The notes: generated from the letters alone by a model not told the origin. A stretch of 64,000 nucleotides of DNA from an uncultured Prevotella sp. (GCA_900318395.1 ONKL01000004.1:1-64000), one strand, 5' to 3'. Shown: positions 1-9,325, numbered from the stretch's first letter. Program-made: numbers and translations.

Positions 1-239
1 AGTGAAGTGCAAGGCGAACGCAGAGTCGAACTTGTTCGAGCTTTGCTGAGCCGCAGCCTTCACTCGCCGTTGCAACTTGTTTGCGACGGCAAAGGTAAGG
101 CGATTTTCGGCACATTCCAAGTTTTTTTCTTAATTTCTTCTTGGGTTGTAGCGACACGAAAAACATATTGCGACAGATTCGGCTTATGGGCCGAAAATCT
201 GTCGCAAAAGACTGATAAAACCGTTGAGATTTTAATTAT
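1..239. other. Intergenic region with palindromes, no gene supported
   Basis: I see no credible gene here; the one open frame has no family resemblance. The stretch holds an inverted repeat, TCGAAC-TT-GTTCGA, at 26-39, and the long hairpin described at 168-207. The first 100 bases look like a low-complexity dispersed element rather than coding sequence, but that is an impression and needs a genome-wide copy count. Confidence 0.5.
168..207. terminator. Long hairpin downstream of the GH51 gene
   Basis: The arms TTGCGACAGATT...CGGC and GCCG...AATCTGTCGCAA pair over about 16 bp around a six-base loop, with a two-base bulge. On the minus strand the hairpin follows the GH51 stop codon by about 30 bases, and T-rich sequence lies further on. 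It probably ends the GH51 transcript. The stem is longer than a usual intrinsic terminator, so it may also be a dispersed palindromic element. Confidence 0.6.
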
Positions 240-2798
240 TTACAACTCGATGACTCTGATGGAATAGGGTGGGAGTGTCAGTCTCTTGCCAGTGGTTTCT
301 TCGGTCTTGAGGACGACTTGCTGGTCTTCGGGGAGACCGTCGAAGCCTATAGCCTTAGTGCCAGCGGGGATGGTGAGACCTTCAACGTTGAGAATCAGCG
401 GCTCGGGCAGTGCATTGATGACTTTCAGATAGGTCTTGCCCGTCTTTGAGTTGCGAACGACACTGGCTCCCAGGCGGTGGGCGAAGGTGGGCTCCTCAGA
501 GGAGCCTGATTCACGAGTGACATTGATCTTCAACTCGGAAGCCACGTAGCGATCGCCGCCATAGACAGAGAAGAGCCGCTGGGTCTCATAGGCAGGAGTG
601 GGGCGAACCTCTGTGTTGGAGAAGTATATCATGTCAGGGTTCCAGTTGTGGTGGCCGTCCTTGGCGAGCATGGGGGCATAGCTGGTCATCTCGACGATAT
701 CGCCATTGCGCTCGATATCCGTCAGGTAAAGGGCTTCTGCAAGGGCTGTCTCCACATTAGGACGCTTGGCATCAGTGGATGCGGCATATTCGCCAAGGTA
801 GACTTTGGCACTGTTGCGATCATAGTTGTCGTAATAGTCGCGATGGTGCATGAACCAGCCTGTCGACTCGTAGTAGTGCTCATCGACCATATATTGCAGA
901 TCGGGGTGCTTCTTGGTGAAGTCCCAGCCTTCGAGATTGTCGGCAGAAGGAGAGTGGAATGGGCCGACGGTGCCACAGATCTTGATGTCAGGGTACTTGG
1001 CTCGGATGGCCTTGCAGATCATCTCGTAACGCTCCTCGAAGACGGTGGAGATGATATCCTCGTTGCCAATGCCGATATACTTCAGGTTGAAGGGCTTGGG
1101 ATGTCCCGCATCAGCACGCATCTTGGCCCATTTCGAAGTGGCAGGGTCGCCATTGGCCCAGTCGATAAGGTCGAGCAGTTCCTGGATATAGGCAGGCATG
1201 TCCTTCATGGGGATGCCTCCCTGCTGCCCCCCAATGCCCTGACGGTTATTGCTGGAGTTCTGGCAGGGTACGCCAGCAGCGAGTACGGGTAGGGGCTCGG
1301 CTCCGATGTCCTCGCAGAACTGGAAGTACTCGAAGAAGCCAAGACCTCGTGTCTGATGGTAGCCCCAGATATTGAAGTCGGGCTTACGATCCTGCAACGG
1401 ACCCACGGTATGGTTCCAATGGTAGATATTCTCTAATCCCTGACCATGACTCATACAGCCACCAGGGAAGCGCACGAACTTAGGCTTCAGGTCGGCAATC
1501 ACCTGTGCCAGGTCTTTCCGCAAGCCGTTCTTACGACCCATGAAGGTTTCGCGTGGGAAGAGGCTGACGATATCGATGCCTGCTTTCTCGTCTTTCAGTC
1601 CTGCTACGGCGAGGCGTGCTTTCTCACAGGTCTGTGTGGCTGTGAGCACTGCCTCGTATTTCCGCCAGTCTGCCCCTTGGGTCTTCACTTTGGCCTGAGC
1701 AATGACGCTGCCATCTTCAGTAATCAGGGAGATGACGAAATCTTTCTTCAGCTTGCTCTTGCCCTGTGGGGCAGGGATATTGCGCACGAACATCGAGAAG
1801 TCGTACTTAGCACCTGCTGTTACAGCGATGCCATCCCAACCTTCGTTATAGATGGTATCGTTGCCCAGTACGGCATAATGGGGATTGTTCTCACTCAAAG
1901 GATCGACGGAAATGACAACCACAGGCTTCGAACCACTCCACGAGGTGGTGGCACTCCATCCACGGTGATCTTTGGGGATATACTCGAAGTCGCGGTTCTG
2001 GATAAGTTCGGCATAGAGCCCTCCGTCAGCAGCATAGCTGATATCCTCGAAGAAGATGCCGATAAGCTTGTCGCTGATGGGCTTCTCCTGAGCAGAGACT
2101 TTCAGTGTGGCGGTAATGGGCTTGGGGATGTTGACGGGGTTATCTTTCTTGTCGTTGTGCATGCGCTCCTGACAGAGTTTCCAGTCTTTCGCCTGACGGT
2201 CGAAGTGGCTGGTGATAGCCTGTAGTTCATTGGGGGTAATGTCGAACAGGGAGCCGTCCACCTCTTTACCGTCAATGGTGATGGTGTTGCGAATCCAGGC
2301 TGCGTCGCCGATCTGACTGGCTTCATCCTTACTGAATCGCCTGAAATCAGCAGAGGCTGACACCCACCGCTTGTCGCCGCCTTTGGTCTTGTAATAGATA
2401 TCGAAGGTTCCGTTATCATTAGGGAAGACAACAGGGCTCAGGCATTGGCGGGTAGACATGATGGGGTAATCCTGCGGACGCCAGTTGATGAGATCCTTGC
2501 TGTAGGCCACAGCGAGCATCGGACTCTTGTCGTTCACCTGGAACACCAGTCGCCAGGAGCCGTCGGCAGCACGCGCCACAGAGGGGTGGTACATCCGTTT
2601 CTCGACTCCCCAGGTGCCGTAGTCGCTCGAACAGAGCTGGCCGATCTCCTGCCATCCGGCTTCTGTCTGTTGCGCAATGTGGAGCCCCGCTCTCTCATTA
2701 GGACAGTAGATGAATATCTGTTTCTGATCCTGAGCAAGGCTCTTGGTGGCTGCCATCATCAGCAGCAAAACCATTCCAAAATGTCTGATAATTGCCAT
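240..2798 (-). CDS. GH51 alpha-L-arabinofuranosidase with N-terminal beta-propeller-like domain
   Basis: Secreted or periplasmic enzyme expected to release terminal L-arabinofuranose from arabinan or arabinoxylan. Residues 1-22 are a signal peptide (MAIIRHFGM... ending SLAQ). Residues about 25-200 resemble the five-bladed propeller of GH43-type proteins (MYHPSVARAADGSW, SKDLINW). From about residue 235 the GH51 fold begins (GIFFEDISYAADGGLYAE). The acid/base glutamate is E580 in GIGNED and the nucleophile is E670 in YLGEYA, as in family GH51. At 852 residues it is longer than the roughly 500-650 of plain GH51 enzymes because of the front domain. It is divergent from the inositol-phosphate synthase gene and has its own promoter box. 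Whether the propeller is catalytic or only binds sugar cannot be told from the sequence. Confidence 0.9.
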   Translation of the reverse strand: MAIIRHFGMVLLLMMAATKSLAQDQKQIFIYCPNERAGLHIAQQTEAGWQEIGQLCSSDYGTWGVEKRMYHPSVARAADGSWRLVFQVNDKSPMLAVAYSKDLINWRPQDYPIMSTRQCLSPVVFPNDNGTFDIYYKTKGGDKRWVSASADFRRFSKDEASQIGDAAWIRNTITIDGKEVDGSLFDITPNELQAITSHFDRQAKDWKLCQERMHNDKKDNPVNIPKPITATLKVSAQEKPISDKLIGIFFEDISYAADGGLYAELIQNRDFEYIPKDHRGWSATTSWSGSKPVVVISVDPLSENNPHYAVLGNDTIYNEGWDGIAVTAGAKYDFSMFVRNIPAPQGKSKLKKDFVISLITEDGSVIAQAKVKTQGADWRKYEAVLTATQTCEKARLAVAGLKDEKAGIDIVSLFPRETFMGRKNGLRKDLAQVIADLKPKFVRFPGGCMSHGQGLENIYHWNHTVGPLQDRKPDFNIWGYHQTRGLGFFEYFQFCEDIGAEPLPVLAAGVPCQNSSNNRQGIGGQQGGIPMKDMPAYIQELLDLIDWANGDPATSKWAKMRADAGHPKPFNLKYIGIGNEDIISTVFEERYEMICKAIRAKYPDIKICGTVGPFHSPSADNLEGWDFTKKHPDLQYMVDEHYYESTGWFMHHRDYYDNYDRNSAKVYLGEYAASTDAKRPNVETALAEALYLTDIERNGDIVEMTSYAPMLAKDGHHNWNPDMIYFSNTEVRPTPAYETQRLFSVYGGDRYVASELKINVTRESGSSEEPTFAHRLGASVVRNSKTGKTYLKVINALPEPLILNVEGLTIPAGTKAIGFDGLPEDQQVVLKTEETTGKRLTLPPYSIRVIEL

Positions 2799-2828
2799 TT
2801 TCGTTGTCTTTTAGTTCCTATTTTGCTG

Positions 2829-2836
2829 CAAAGATA
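2829..2836 (-). promoter_or_regulatory. -7 box TATCTTTG for the GH51 gene
   Basis: The minus strand reads TATCTTTG, matching the Bacteroidetes -7 consensus TAnnTTTG, 30 bases before the GH51 ATG. Confidence 0.7.
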
Positions 2837-2888
2837 GTCAAAAAAGCGTAATTATCCAAATAAATTTGGCATTTCGCTCGAATTGCAT

Positions 2889-2896
2889 TAACTTTG
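2889..2896 (+). promoter_or_regulatory. -7 box TAACTTTG for inositol-phosphate synthase
   Basis: A perfect TAnnTTTG match 36 bases before the ATG at 2933. It lies back to back with the GH51 promoter in a 134-base divergent spacer. Confidence 0.75.
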
Positions 2897-2932
2897 CCCC
2901 CGCAAAATCAGACCAATGAACCGTATTAAGAA

Positions 2933-4261
2933 ATGAAATCATTAACTGTTAAGCCCGCCCAAGGCAAATTGGGAATCCTGGTAGTTGGCTGTGGAGCCGT
3001 TTCTACTACGTTTATGACAGGTGTGCTGATGGCTCGTAAAGGTCTCGCCAAGCCTGTAGGTTCTATGACCCAGTACGACAAGATGCGTGTTGGCCGTGGT
3101 GCCGATGCCAAGTATCTGCATTATGCGGATATTGTGCCTCTGGCCAAGCTCGATGACATCGTGTTTGGCTGTTGGGATGTCTATCCCCAGAACGCCTATC
3201 AGGCAGCGATGTATGCCGAGGTGCTCAAAGAGAAGGATATCAATCCTGTGCGCGAAGAGTTGGAGCAGATTGTGCCGATGAAGGCTGCCTTCGACAAGAA
3301 CTATGCCAAGCGACTTGATGGCGACAATGTTAAGCAGAACTTGAGCCGTTGGCAGATGGTGGAGGCCCTGCGCGATGACATCCGAAAGTTCAAGGCCGAT
3401 AAAGGCTGCGATCGTGTTGTAGTGCTTTGGGCAGCGTCTACAGAGATCTATGTACCTGTAGATGAGAAGGTTCACTATCAACTGAGCGACCTCGAGGCTG
3501 CCATGAAGGCTGATGATCGCGAACATATCGCTCCCTCTATGTGTTATGCCTATGCTGCACTTAGTGAGGGCGCTCCATTCATCATGGGTGCTCCTAACAC
3601 TACAGTCGATATTCCAGCTATGTGGCAGTTGGCAGAACAGACCAAGATGCCTATCGCTGGTAAGGACTTCAAAACTGGACAGACGCTTGTTAAGTCTGGT
3701 TTCGCTCCTATTATCGGCACCCGTTGCTTGGGACTTAGCGGTTGGTTCTCTACTAATATTCTGGGTAATCGCGACGGACTGGTGCTCGACGAACCAGCTA
3801 ATTTCCGCACCAAGGAGGTCAGCAAGCTCTCTACCCTTGAGACCATCCTTAAGCCCGATGTACAGCCCGACCTCTACGGACATGGTAACGATGAGGACAC
3901 GCAGTATTACCACAAGGTGCGCATCAACTATTATCCTCCGCGAAATGATAATAAGGAGGGTTGGGATAACATCGACATCTTTGGTTGGATGGGCTATCCC
4001 ATGCAGATCAAGATCAACTTCCTCTGTCGCGACTCGATTCTCGCAGCACCGTTGTGCCTCGATCTCTGCCTGCTCAGCGATTTGGCTGCCCGTGCTGGTC
4101 GCTACGGCACCCAGCGCTTCCTCTCGTTCTTCCTCAAGTCGCCCATGCACGACTATACTCAGGGCGAGGAGGCTGTCAACAACCTCTATCAGCAGTACAC
4201 CATGCTCAAGAACGCCATCCGAGAGATGGGCGGCTATGAGCCAGATGAAGAGATAGATTAA
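2933..4261 (+). CDS. ino1: Inositol-3-phosphate synthase (Ino1 type)
   Basis: Converts glucose-6-phosphate to myo-inositol-3-phosphate with NAD, the first step of inositol synthesis. The N-terminus has a Rossmann nucleotide loop (VVGCGAVSTTFMTGV). The middle carries the family's active-site segment GKDFKTGQT with the conserved lysines, followed by RCLGLSGWFSTNILGN. No signal peptide, so cytoplasmic. At 442 residues it matches the bacterial family. In Bacteroides this enzyme feeds inositol phospholipids and sphingolipids, usually beside a phosphatidylinositol-phosphate synthase; no such partner is in this window, so the gene stands alone between carbohydrate genes. It ends in a strong terminator shared with the convergent symporter gene. 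Confidence 0.93.
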   Translation: MKSLTVKPAQGKLGILVVGCGAVSTTFMTGVLMARKGLAKPVGSMTQYDKMRVGRGADAKYLHYADIVPLAKLDDIVFGCWDVYPQNAYQAAMYAEVLKEKDINPVREELEQIVPMKAAFDKNYAKRLDGDNVKQNLSRWQMVEALRDDIRKFKADKGCDRVVVLWAASTEIYVPVDEKVHYQLSDLEAAMKADDREHIAPSMCYAYAALSEGAPFIMGAPNTTVDIPAMWQLAEQTKMPIAGKDFKTGQTLVKSGFAPIIGTRCLGLSGWFSTNILGNRDGLVLDEPANFRTKEVSKLSTLETILKPDVQPDLYGHGNDEDTQYYHKVRINYYPPRNDNKEGWDNIDIFGWMGYPMQIKINFLCRDSILAAPLCLDLCLLSDLAARAGRYGTQRFLSFFLKSPMHDYTQGEEAVNNLYQQYTMLKNAIREMGGYEPDEEID

Positions 4262-4264
4262 GAC

Positions 4265-4296
4265 AATAAGCCCTCGCCAATCGGCGAGGGCTTATT
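4265..4296. terminator. Bidirectional intrinsic terminator
   Basis: A perfect 14-bp stem (AATAAGCCCTCGCC with its complement) around the loop AATC lies between the convergent ino1 and symporter genes, 3 bases after the ino1 stop. T-rich sequence follows the stem on the plus strand (TTATTAGTTTT). Confidence 0.85.
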
Positions 4297-4300
4297 AGTT

Positions 4301-5695
4301 TTAATCTTTGGCGCGAGCCTCAATCTCCTGATTAATCTTATCGATCTTTTCGTCAGTCAACTCATACTTCGAGATGATAAACATTGCGAGCAGCAGCAAG
4401 GCTGCAGGGATGACACAGACGAGCCACAAGATACCCTCCTGAGCCTCGGGTGTCTGTTCGATAACCTCAGGGTTGTATGAAACATAAGCGAGGATGGCAG
4501 GAGCCACAACACTACCCAGAGTCATTCCGGCCTTGAAGAAAATACCTGTGAGGGCATTCACGATACCGGCAATGCGCTTGCCACTGACATATTCGCCATA
4601 AGAGATGACCTCAGGCACGAGTGCCCACATATAACCAGTAGCAACGATGACACCCGTAGACTTCACGAACTGGGCGATATAGACGAGCCCCATGCTTGGC
4701 TGGTCCATCTTGGCTACGACATAGAGGAAGCCCATACCCACGATGGCAATCGACAGGAAGATGTAGAACATATTCTTCTTGCCCACCATCTTCTTGATCA
4801 TCGGAACCAGCGGCATGAAGATGAACGATGGTGCAGAGCCGAGGCCCATGAAGATAGACAACTGGTCAGGCGAACCGTGCATGTTGCTATTGATGAAGTA
4901 AGCACCAGCGGCATTACCAATCGACATCATAGCGAAGGCTGTGATGAAGAAGAAAGCGATGATGCGCAATGGACGGTTGTGGAAAAACTCCATCCAAAGG
5001 TCGCTAATCTTCACGTTGGCAGCCTCACTGGCATCCATCACGACGCGCTCCTTACACTGGCTGAAGCAGAAGAACAGCAGAGCCAGACCTACAAGGGCGT
5101 AGATGCACATCGTTGTGAACCAGGCTGCAGGATCCTTTGGAAGGCCCTCGGCTTCCTGATTGGTGAAATAGGCAATGAGCAGGGGTAGACCAGAACCTAC
5201 TGCCAGACCACCGCAGTTAGCCATGAACATACGGACAGAGGTCAGAATGGTGATCTCGTCGGTGTCGCGGGTGAGCGAAGAGTTCAGAGCGCCATAAGGT
5301 ACATTAATAAAGGTATAGAGCAGCGTCATGGCTATATACGTGATATAGGCATAGAGCAGCGATGGCGCAAATCCGTTCCAGAAACAAAGAATGGCAAAGC
5401 CTGTGAGGGGAATACCTACAAATACCAGATAAGAGCGGTATTTTCCCAACTTAGGATTATGCTTGTCGATGAGAGCACCTACAATGGGGTCCCAAATCAC
5501 GTTTGCCACATTTCCCACTGTGAACATCACAGATACGTCGACGGCATTGAGGCCATAGATGTCTGTGTAGAAAAACAGCAGGTACATACATGTAGTCTGG
5601 AAAATCAGGTTTTGCGCCAGGTCACCAGAACCGAATCCGATGCGCTGGAGCCAGGAAAGCTTGTAAAAGCCTTTGTTCTCGTTAGTTGTTGCCAT
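4301..5695 (-). CDS. GPH-family (MFS) sugar:cation symporter
   Basis: Inner-membrane carrier of the glycoside-pentoside-hexuronide family, with about 12 hydrophobic helices over 464 residues. Typical family features are the N-terminal FGSGDLAQNLIFQTTCMYLLFFYTD and the loop after helix 2 (WDPIVGALIDKHNPKLGKYR, the D-x-x-x-D/GK-R pattern). It lies 11 bases after the acetylesterase gene on the same strand with no separate promoter box, so the two are probably one operon: the esterase strips acetyl groups and the carrier imports the product. The substrate cannot be read from sequence; a uronide or pentoside would fit the pectin context. Confidence 0.85.
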   Translation of the reverse strand: MATTNENKGFYKLSWLQRIGFGSGDLAQNLIFQTTCMYLLFFYTDIYGLNAVDVSVMFTVGNVANVIWDPIVGALIDKHNPKLGKYRSYLVFVGIPLTGFAILCFWNGFAPSLLYAYITYIAMTLLYTFINVPYGALNSSLTRDTDEITILTSVRMFMANCGGLAVGSGLPLLIAYFTNQEAEGLPKDPAAWFTTMCIYALVGLALLFFCFSQCKERVVMDASEAANVKISDLWMEFFHNRPLRIIAFFFITAFAMMSIGNAAGAYFINSNMHGSPDQLSIFMGLGSAPSFIFMPLVPMIKKMVGKKNMFYIFLSIAIVGMGFLYVVAKMDQPSMGLVYIAQFVKSTGVIVATGYMWALVPEVISYGEYVSGKRIAGIVNALTGIFFKAGMTLGSVVAPAILAYVSYNPEVIEQTPEAQEGILWLVCVIPAALLLLAMFIISKYELTDEKIDKINQEIEARAKD

Positions 5696-5706
5696 AATTG
5701 ATCATA

Positions 5707-7701
5707 TTATTTGTTTATTTTCATTTCAAAGGATGACATGGGCAGCCCGCTCAGTGAGCGCACATTAGCCTTTTGAGGATTGTCCTTCCAGGCATAACGT
5801 ACTGTATAGGCTACGCTCATCGGATGGAAGCCCTCCGGCAATGTCAGTGTGATACGGTTGCCCTCGGCGGTGGCATCCACGTTCTTGAAGACCTTGTCGC
5901 CATCATCGGCTGCCACTTCGAACTCGTAGATCACGCCAGTTTGTATGGGCTGATCGAGGGTAAGGATAATCTTTCCGTCAAGAACTTGTGAGGAAATGAC
6001 CTCTGGAGCCAGTTCCACCTTATTATTATATATAAGGCGGTCGAAGGCCAAGCCGATACGCTCAGCCACCTCCTTCTTGCGGAGCGGATGGATGTCGACG
6101 GTCTCACCTAGATCGTTGATGACAGCCAACTCTGCTCTAGGATCATTCTTGGCAGCGATGCGCTGGGCTTCGCGAAGTTGTGCCCATCCGCTATTCGTGG
6201 GTTCTGTCTGTGGCGTGATAGGACGTGGGAACCCCGTCTGCTGGCGCCCGTCGTAGTTAGCCAGCTGTACGATGACAAAGGGCATCTGGCTGTCCTGCCA
6301 GCGATCACGCCAACACCCCATGAGTTTCTTGAGGTAATCGGCATAGGGAGCTGGATGGCCTGTGTTAGACTCGCCCTGATACCATACGACACCATTGATG
6401 GCGTAGGGAGCCAAGGGATAGAGTACAGCATTATAAAGCGTTGTAGGGATGTTTTGCAGGGAAATATCACCGCTAGGACAATTAGGCATCTCTGCACCTA
6501 CACACATCTTCCATGTCTCAGCGAGTGGCAATACATCGGCAGGCATGGGATTCTGTGAGAAACGGTCGTCGCCAAAGCAAAGCATATAGGGCTTTTCTGG
6601 AATGAAATGTACGGCTCCAAACTTATTGATAAAGCGGATTGAAATCACATTGTCACCATCTTTTAGGAGTCCTTCGGGGATATCATAACGGCGTGGCGGA
6701 TATTGGTAACCCGTCTGTCCGACCATCTGACCATTGAGGTAGGTGACATCCCGATCGAAAAGGGTGCCCAGCAACAGACGGGCAGGTTTCCCTGCGTGTT
6801 CCTTATCAATCTTAATATGCTGTCGCAACCAAACAGTGCCTGCACCTCGCCAATTCCAATGCTGTTGGTTGATAGTCTGCCACTGGCTGTCGTCGTAATT
6901 GGCCGCGGTCCAATCCTGAATCACGCCAAGATCGTTTTCCTCCAGTATCTTCTGCCATTGGCACTCAGCTTGCATGTTCGCCTGAGCCTGTGCCTTCACA
7001 TAATCATCATTCTGGAAGAACTGAGCGCGCTTTACCAGCATCGGATAGTCGCGCTGCAAGGAATCAGCTGAGATCCATGCCTCGATGGGGGTACCACCCC
7101 AACTGTTGACAATAATACCTTGAGGCACCTTGGTCTTCTCCTGCATACGCTTGCCAAGGAAATAACCAACAGCTGAGAACAGCCAGGCATTATGCTTGTT
7201 GACAGGCTTCCAGTTGATGGAAGTAGGACGGATATCATCTTTTACCCCATGGACAGCTGTCTCGTTCTGAACACGGAATAAGCGGATATTGGGATTCTCA
7301 TAGACATCAATTTCTTTGGTATACTGAGGATAGACACGCTCGATGGTGACATCGATGTTCGACTGTCCGGAAAGAAGCCAGACATCACCTATCAGAATAT
7401 TGTCGAGCACCACGCCGTCACTTTTCACTTCTTCACTTTTCACTTCCAAAGTGTAGGGGCCTCCTGCCTTCATCTTTGGCAGATCGATGCGCCAGCGCCC
7501 TTCAGTGTCGGCAATAGTACTATACTGCTTTTTGTTGAAAAGGATAGTAACTTTTTCGCCTGGTTGGGCAGTTCCCCAAACAGGGATAGGCTTGCCACGC
7601 TGAAGAACCATGCCTGACTGAAAAAGCTGCGGCAAACTAATCTTCGCCTCCGTGACAGAAAAGCACGCTAAGGCAATGCATAGAAATAGAAATTTCTTCA
7701 T
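5707..7701 (-). CDS. Sialate O-acetylesterase family protein (SGNH carbohydrate esterase)
   Basis: Secreted esterase that removes O-acetyl groups from sugars. Signal peptide at 1-19 (ends VTEA). The serine nucleophile block is LSGQSNIDVT near residue 113, a second conserved block is WYQGESNTGHP, and the catalytic Asp/His block is GETVDIHP near residue 577. An inserted beta-sandwich (about 245-370, WLRQHIKIDKEHAGKPARLLLG) is typical of the 650-residue subtype. Despite the family name, many members act on plant polysaccharide acetyls, which fits the GH51/GH43/GH28 neighbours better than sialic acid. It is the first gene of an operon with the downstream symporter. An odd feature is a heptad repeat coding for residues 86-95 (see 7419-7447). 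Confidence 0.87.
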   Translation of the reverse strand: MKKFLFLCIALACFSVTEAKISLPQLFQSGMVLQRGKPIPVWGTAQPGEKVTILFNKKQYSTIADTEGRWRIDLPKMKAGGPYTLEVKSEEVKSDGVVLDNILIGDVWLLSGQSNIDVTIERVYPQYTKEIDVYENPNIRLFRVQNETAVHGVKDDIRPTSINWKPVNKHNAWLFSAVGYFLGKRMQEKTKVPQGIIVNSWGGTPIEAWISADSLQRDYPMLVKRAQFFQNDDYVKAQAQANMQAECQWQKILEENDLGVIQDWTAANYDDSQWQTINQQHWNWRGAGTVWLRQHIKIDKEHAGKPARLLLGTLFDRDVTYLNGQMVGQTGYQYPPRRYDIPEGLLKDGDNVISIRFINKFGAVHFIPEKPYMLCFGDDRFSQNPMPADVLPLAETWKMCVGAEMPNCPSGDISLQNIPTTLYNAVLYPLAPYAINGVVWYQGESNTGHPAPYADYLKKLMGCWRDRWQDSQMPFVIVQLANYDGRQQTGFPRPITPQTEPTNSGWAQLREAQRIAAKNDPRAELAVINDLGETVDIHPLRKKEVAERIGLAFDRLIYNNKVELAPEVISSQVLDGKIILTLDQPIQTGVIYEFEVAADDGDKVFKNVDATAEGNRITLTLPEGFHPMSVAYTVRYAWKDNPQKANVRSLSGLPMSSFEMKINK
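7419..7447. repeat. Period-7 repeat inside the acetylesterase gene
   Basis: Four units near CACTTTT (7, 8, 7 and 7 bases) lie in frame in the esterase and encode EVKSEEVKSD at residues about 85-95. The same motif (AAGTGAA on the other strand) recurs at 17961 and 37685 in unrelated genes. Confidence 0.8.
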
Positions 7702-7720
7702 AATTGTTGTTTTGATGTTG

Positions 7721-7728
7721 CAAATTTA
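7721..7728 (-). promoter_or_regulatory. -7 box TAAATTTG for the acetylesterase-symporter operon
   Basis: The minus strand carries TAAATTTG, 19 bases before the esterase ATG. Confidence 0.65.
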
Positions 7729-7834
7729 GCAAAAAATCCCGTTGAAATGGTCTAAAATGCATTTTTTTTATGCTAATGAAACATTTAGAAAAGCATCTGT
7801 AACAATTGAGAATATCAAATGGCTCAAAAATGAC

Positions 7835-7842
7835 TATCTTTG
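7835..7842 (+). promoter_or_regulatory. -7 box TATCTTTG deciding the symporter start
   Basis: A perfect TAnnTTTG match 26 bases before the ATG at 7869. It lies inside a possible upstream extension of the same frame (TTG at 7806), which argues that translation starts at 7869. Confidence 0.72.
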
Positions 7843-7868
7843 CAGCAGAAAAACTTAAGACCAGCGTG

Positions 7869-9308
7869 ATGAAGGAAAATGAATCACAGAAAGTTGCTTT
7901 CAGCGAGAAATTCGGCTACTCTTTAGGAGACGCTGCTGCAAATCTGGTGTTCCAGATGATGATGATCTTCCAGCTGAAGTTCTATACGGATGTCTTTGGC
8001 TTGGATGGTGCGGTGGCGGGTTCAATCCTGATGATTGCCTGTTTCTCTGCGATTATTGTTGATCCGGCAGTGGGAATCCTGTCTGACCGTACCTCGACAC
8101 GTTGGGGCAAGTTCCGCCCGTGGATCATGTGGACAGCGATTCCTTTCTGTTTGTTCTATGTGCTGGCTTTCTATCACCCGGGTATTCATGACAAGGGAAC
8201 GGTGGCTCTCTATGCTACCATCTCGTATGTCCTGCTGATGACCATCTACTCGTTTAATAATATACCTTATACTTCTTTAGGAGGTGTCATGACGAGTGAT
8301 ATCCAAGAGCGTACCAGTATCACTACCATCCGTTTTGTCGTTGTGACTATTGCCCAGTTTATTGTACAAGGACTTACACTGCCGCTTGTTGATCACTTCG
8401 GACAAGGAGATCTAAGACGTGGATGGCTCTCTACCATTGGCCTCTTTGCCTGCATTGCGTTGGTGTTCTTCATCATCACCTTCGTGGTGACGAAGGAACG
8501 TATTCAGCCCCCTCCCCGCCAGGAAATGGACATCAAGGAGGATATAAAGAGCACCATGTCTGACGTGTCGTGGAATGCGATGGCTCTGCTTACCTTTGCC
8601 CTTTTTGTGACATTGGCCATGTGGGGGTCGGCCATGAATTTCTATTTCCAGTATAATGTAGACCAGCGTTCACTCTACGATTTCCTGTCGAATTTCGTTA
8701 CAATCGAGGAGAGCGATGCTTATTACATAGGCTTCTCTGCCTTCAACATGATGGGAGCGATCGTACAGTTTGTCGGGGTCATCTGTCTGTCGCAGTATCT
8801 GGCTAATAAATATGGTAAGAAGAGCGTGTTTATAGTCTGTCTTTCGCTGACAGCTTTCTTCACAGCCCTATTCTATATCCCTTCACCGACAGACGTCAGT
8901 CTTCTGTTTGTCCTTAATTTTGCCCGTTCTCTGGCTTATGCTCCGACGATTCCCCTGCTATGGGCGATGATAGGTGATGTAGCCGATCATATCGAGTACG
9001 AAAACCATCGTCGTGCTACAGGCTTCTGCTTCTCGGGTATTGTGCTTGCCTTGAAGATCGGTCTTGGCCTCGGAGGTGCGATTGCCGGTATTATCATTTC
9101 GATGTTCGGCTATGTATCAGGTAGTGTGGCCATACAGAATGAGAGTGCGATGGAAGGCATTCGTCTCGTGTCGAGTATCGTACCTGCAGTCCTTTTCTGT
9201 GTAGGTGTCATAGCACTTCATTTCTATCCGATAACCAAGGAATATAATGAAAACATGCAGGCAGAGCTCTCAGCTCGCCGTCGCAATGCTCTTAAGAATA
9301 ATCTTTAA
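7869..9308 (+). CDS. GPH-family (MFS) sugar:cation symporter
   Basis: A second member of the glycoside-pentoside-hexuronide family, 479 residues with about 12 membrane helices. It begins MKENESQKVAFSEKFGYSLGDAAANLVFQ and has the signature loop VDPAVGILSDRTSTRWGKFRPW. A soluble insertion (NVDQRSLYDFLSNFVTIEESDAYY) separates middle helices, a feature of Bacteroidetes members placed next to GH43 genes. The ATG at 7869 was chosen because a promoter box lies just upstream. It runs 17 bases ahead of the GH43 gene, so carrier and enzyme are probably one unit: the carrier brings in arabino- or xylo-oligosaccharide and the GH43 enzyme cleaves it in the cytoplasm. Confidence 0.88.
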   Translation: MKENESQKVAFSEKFGYSLGDAAANLVFQMMMIFQLKFYTDVFGLDGAVAGSILMIACFSAIIVDPAVGILSDRTSTRWGKFRPWIMWTAIPFCLFYVLAFYHPGIHDKGTVALYATISYVLLMTIYSFNNIPYTSLGGVMTSDIQERTSITTIRFVVVTIAQFIVQGLTLPLVDHFGQGDLRRGWLSTIGLFACIALVFFIITFVVTKERIQPPPRQEMDIKEDIKSTMSDVSWNAMALLTFALFVTLAMWGSAMNFYFQYNVDQRSLYDFLSNFVTIEESDAYYIGFSAFNMMGAIVQFVGVICLSQYLANKYGKKSVFIVCLSLTAFFTALFYIPSPTDVSLLFVLNFARSLAYAPTIPLLWAMIGDVADHIEYENHRRATGFCFSGIVLALKIGLGLGGAIAGIIISMFGYVSGSVAIQNESAMEGIRLVSSIVPAVLFCVGVIALHFYPITKEYNENMQAELSARRRNALKNNL

Positions 9309-9325
9309 TTTTTAACTAAAACGAT

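Noticed and set aside
7..267. Small open frame at the left edge
   Set aside because: It runs through palindromes and the terminator hairpin, and has no family resemblance.
2942..4150. Long (402-codon) open frame antisense to ino1
   Set aside because: It mirrors a well-conserved enzyme gene, has no recognisable family pattern or promoter, and arises from the codon usage of ino1.
5707..7701. Sialic-acid catabolic operon
   Set aside because: The esterase carries the family name only; no sialidase, NanA or NanE gene is in the window, while pectin and arabinan enzymes surround it.
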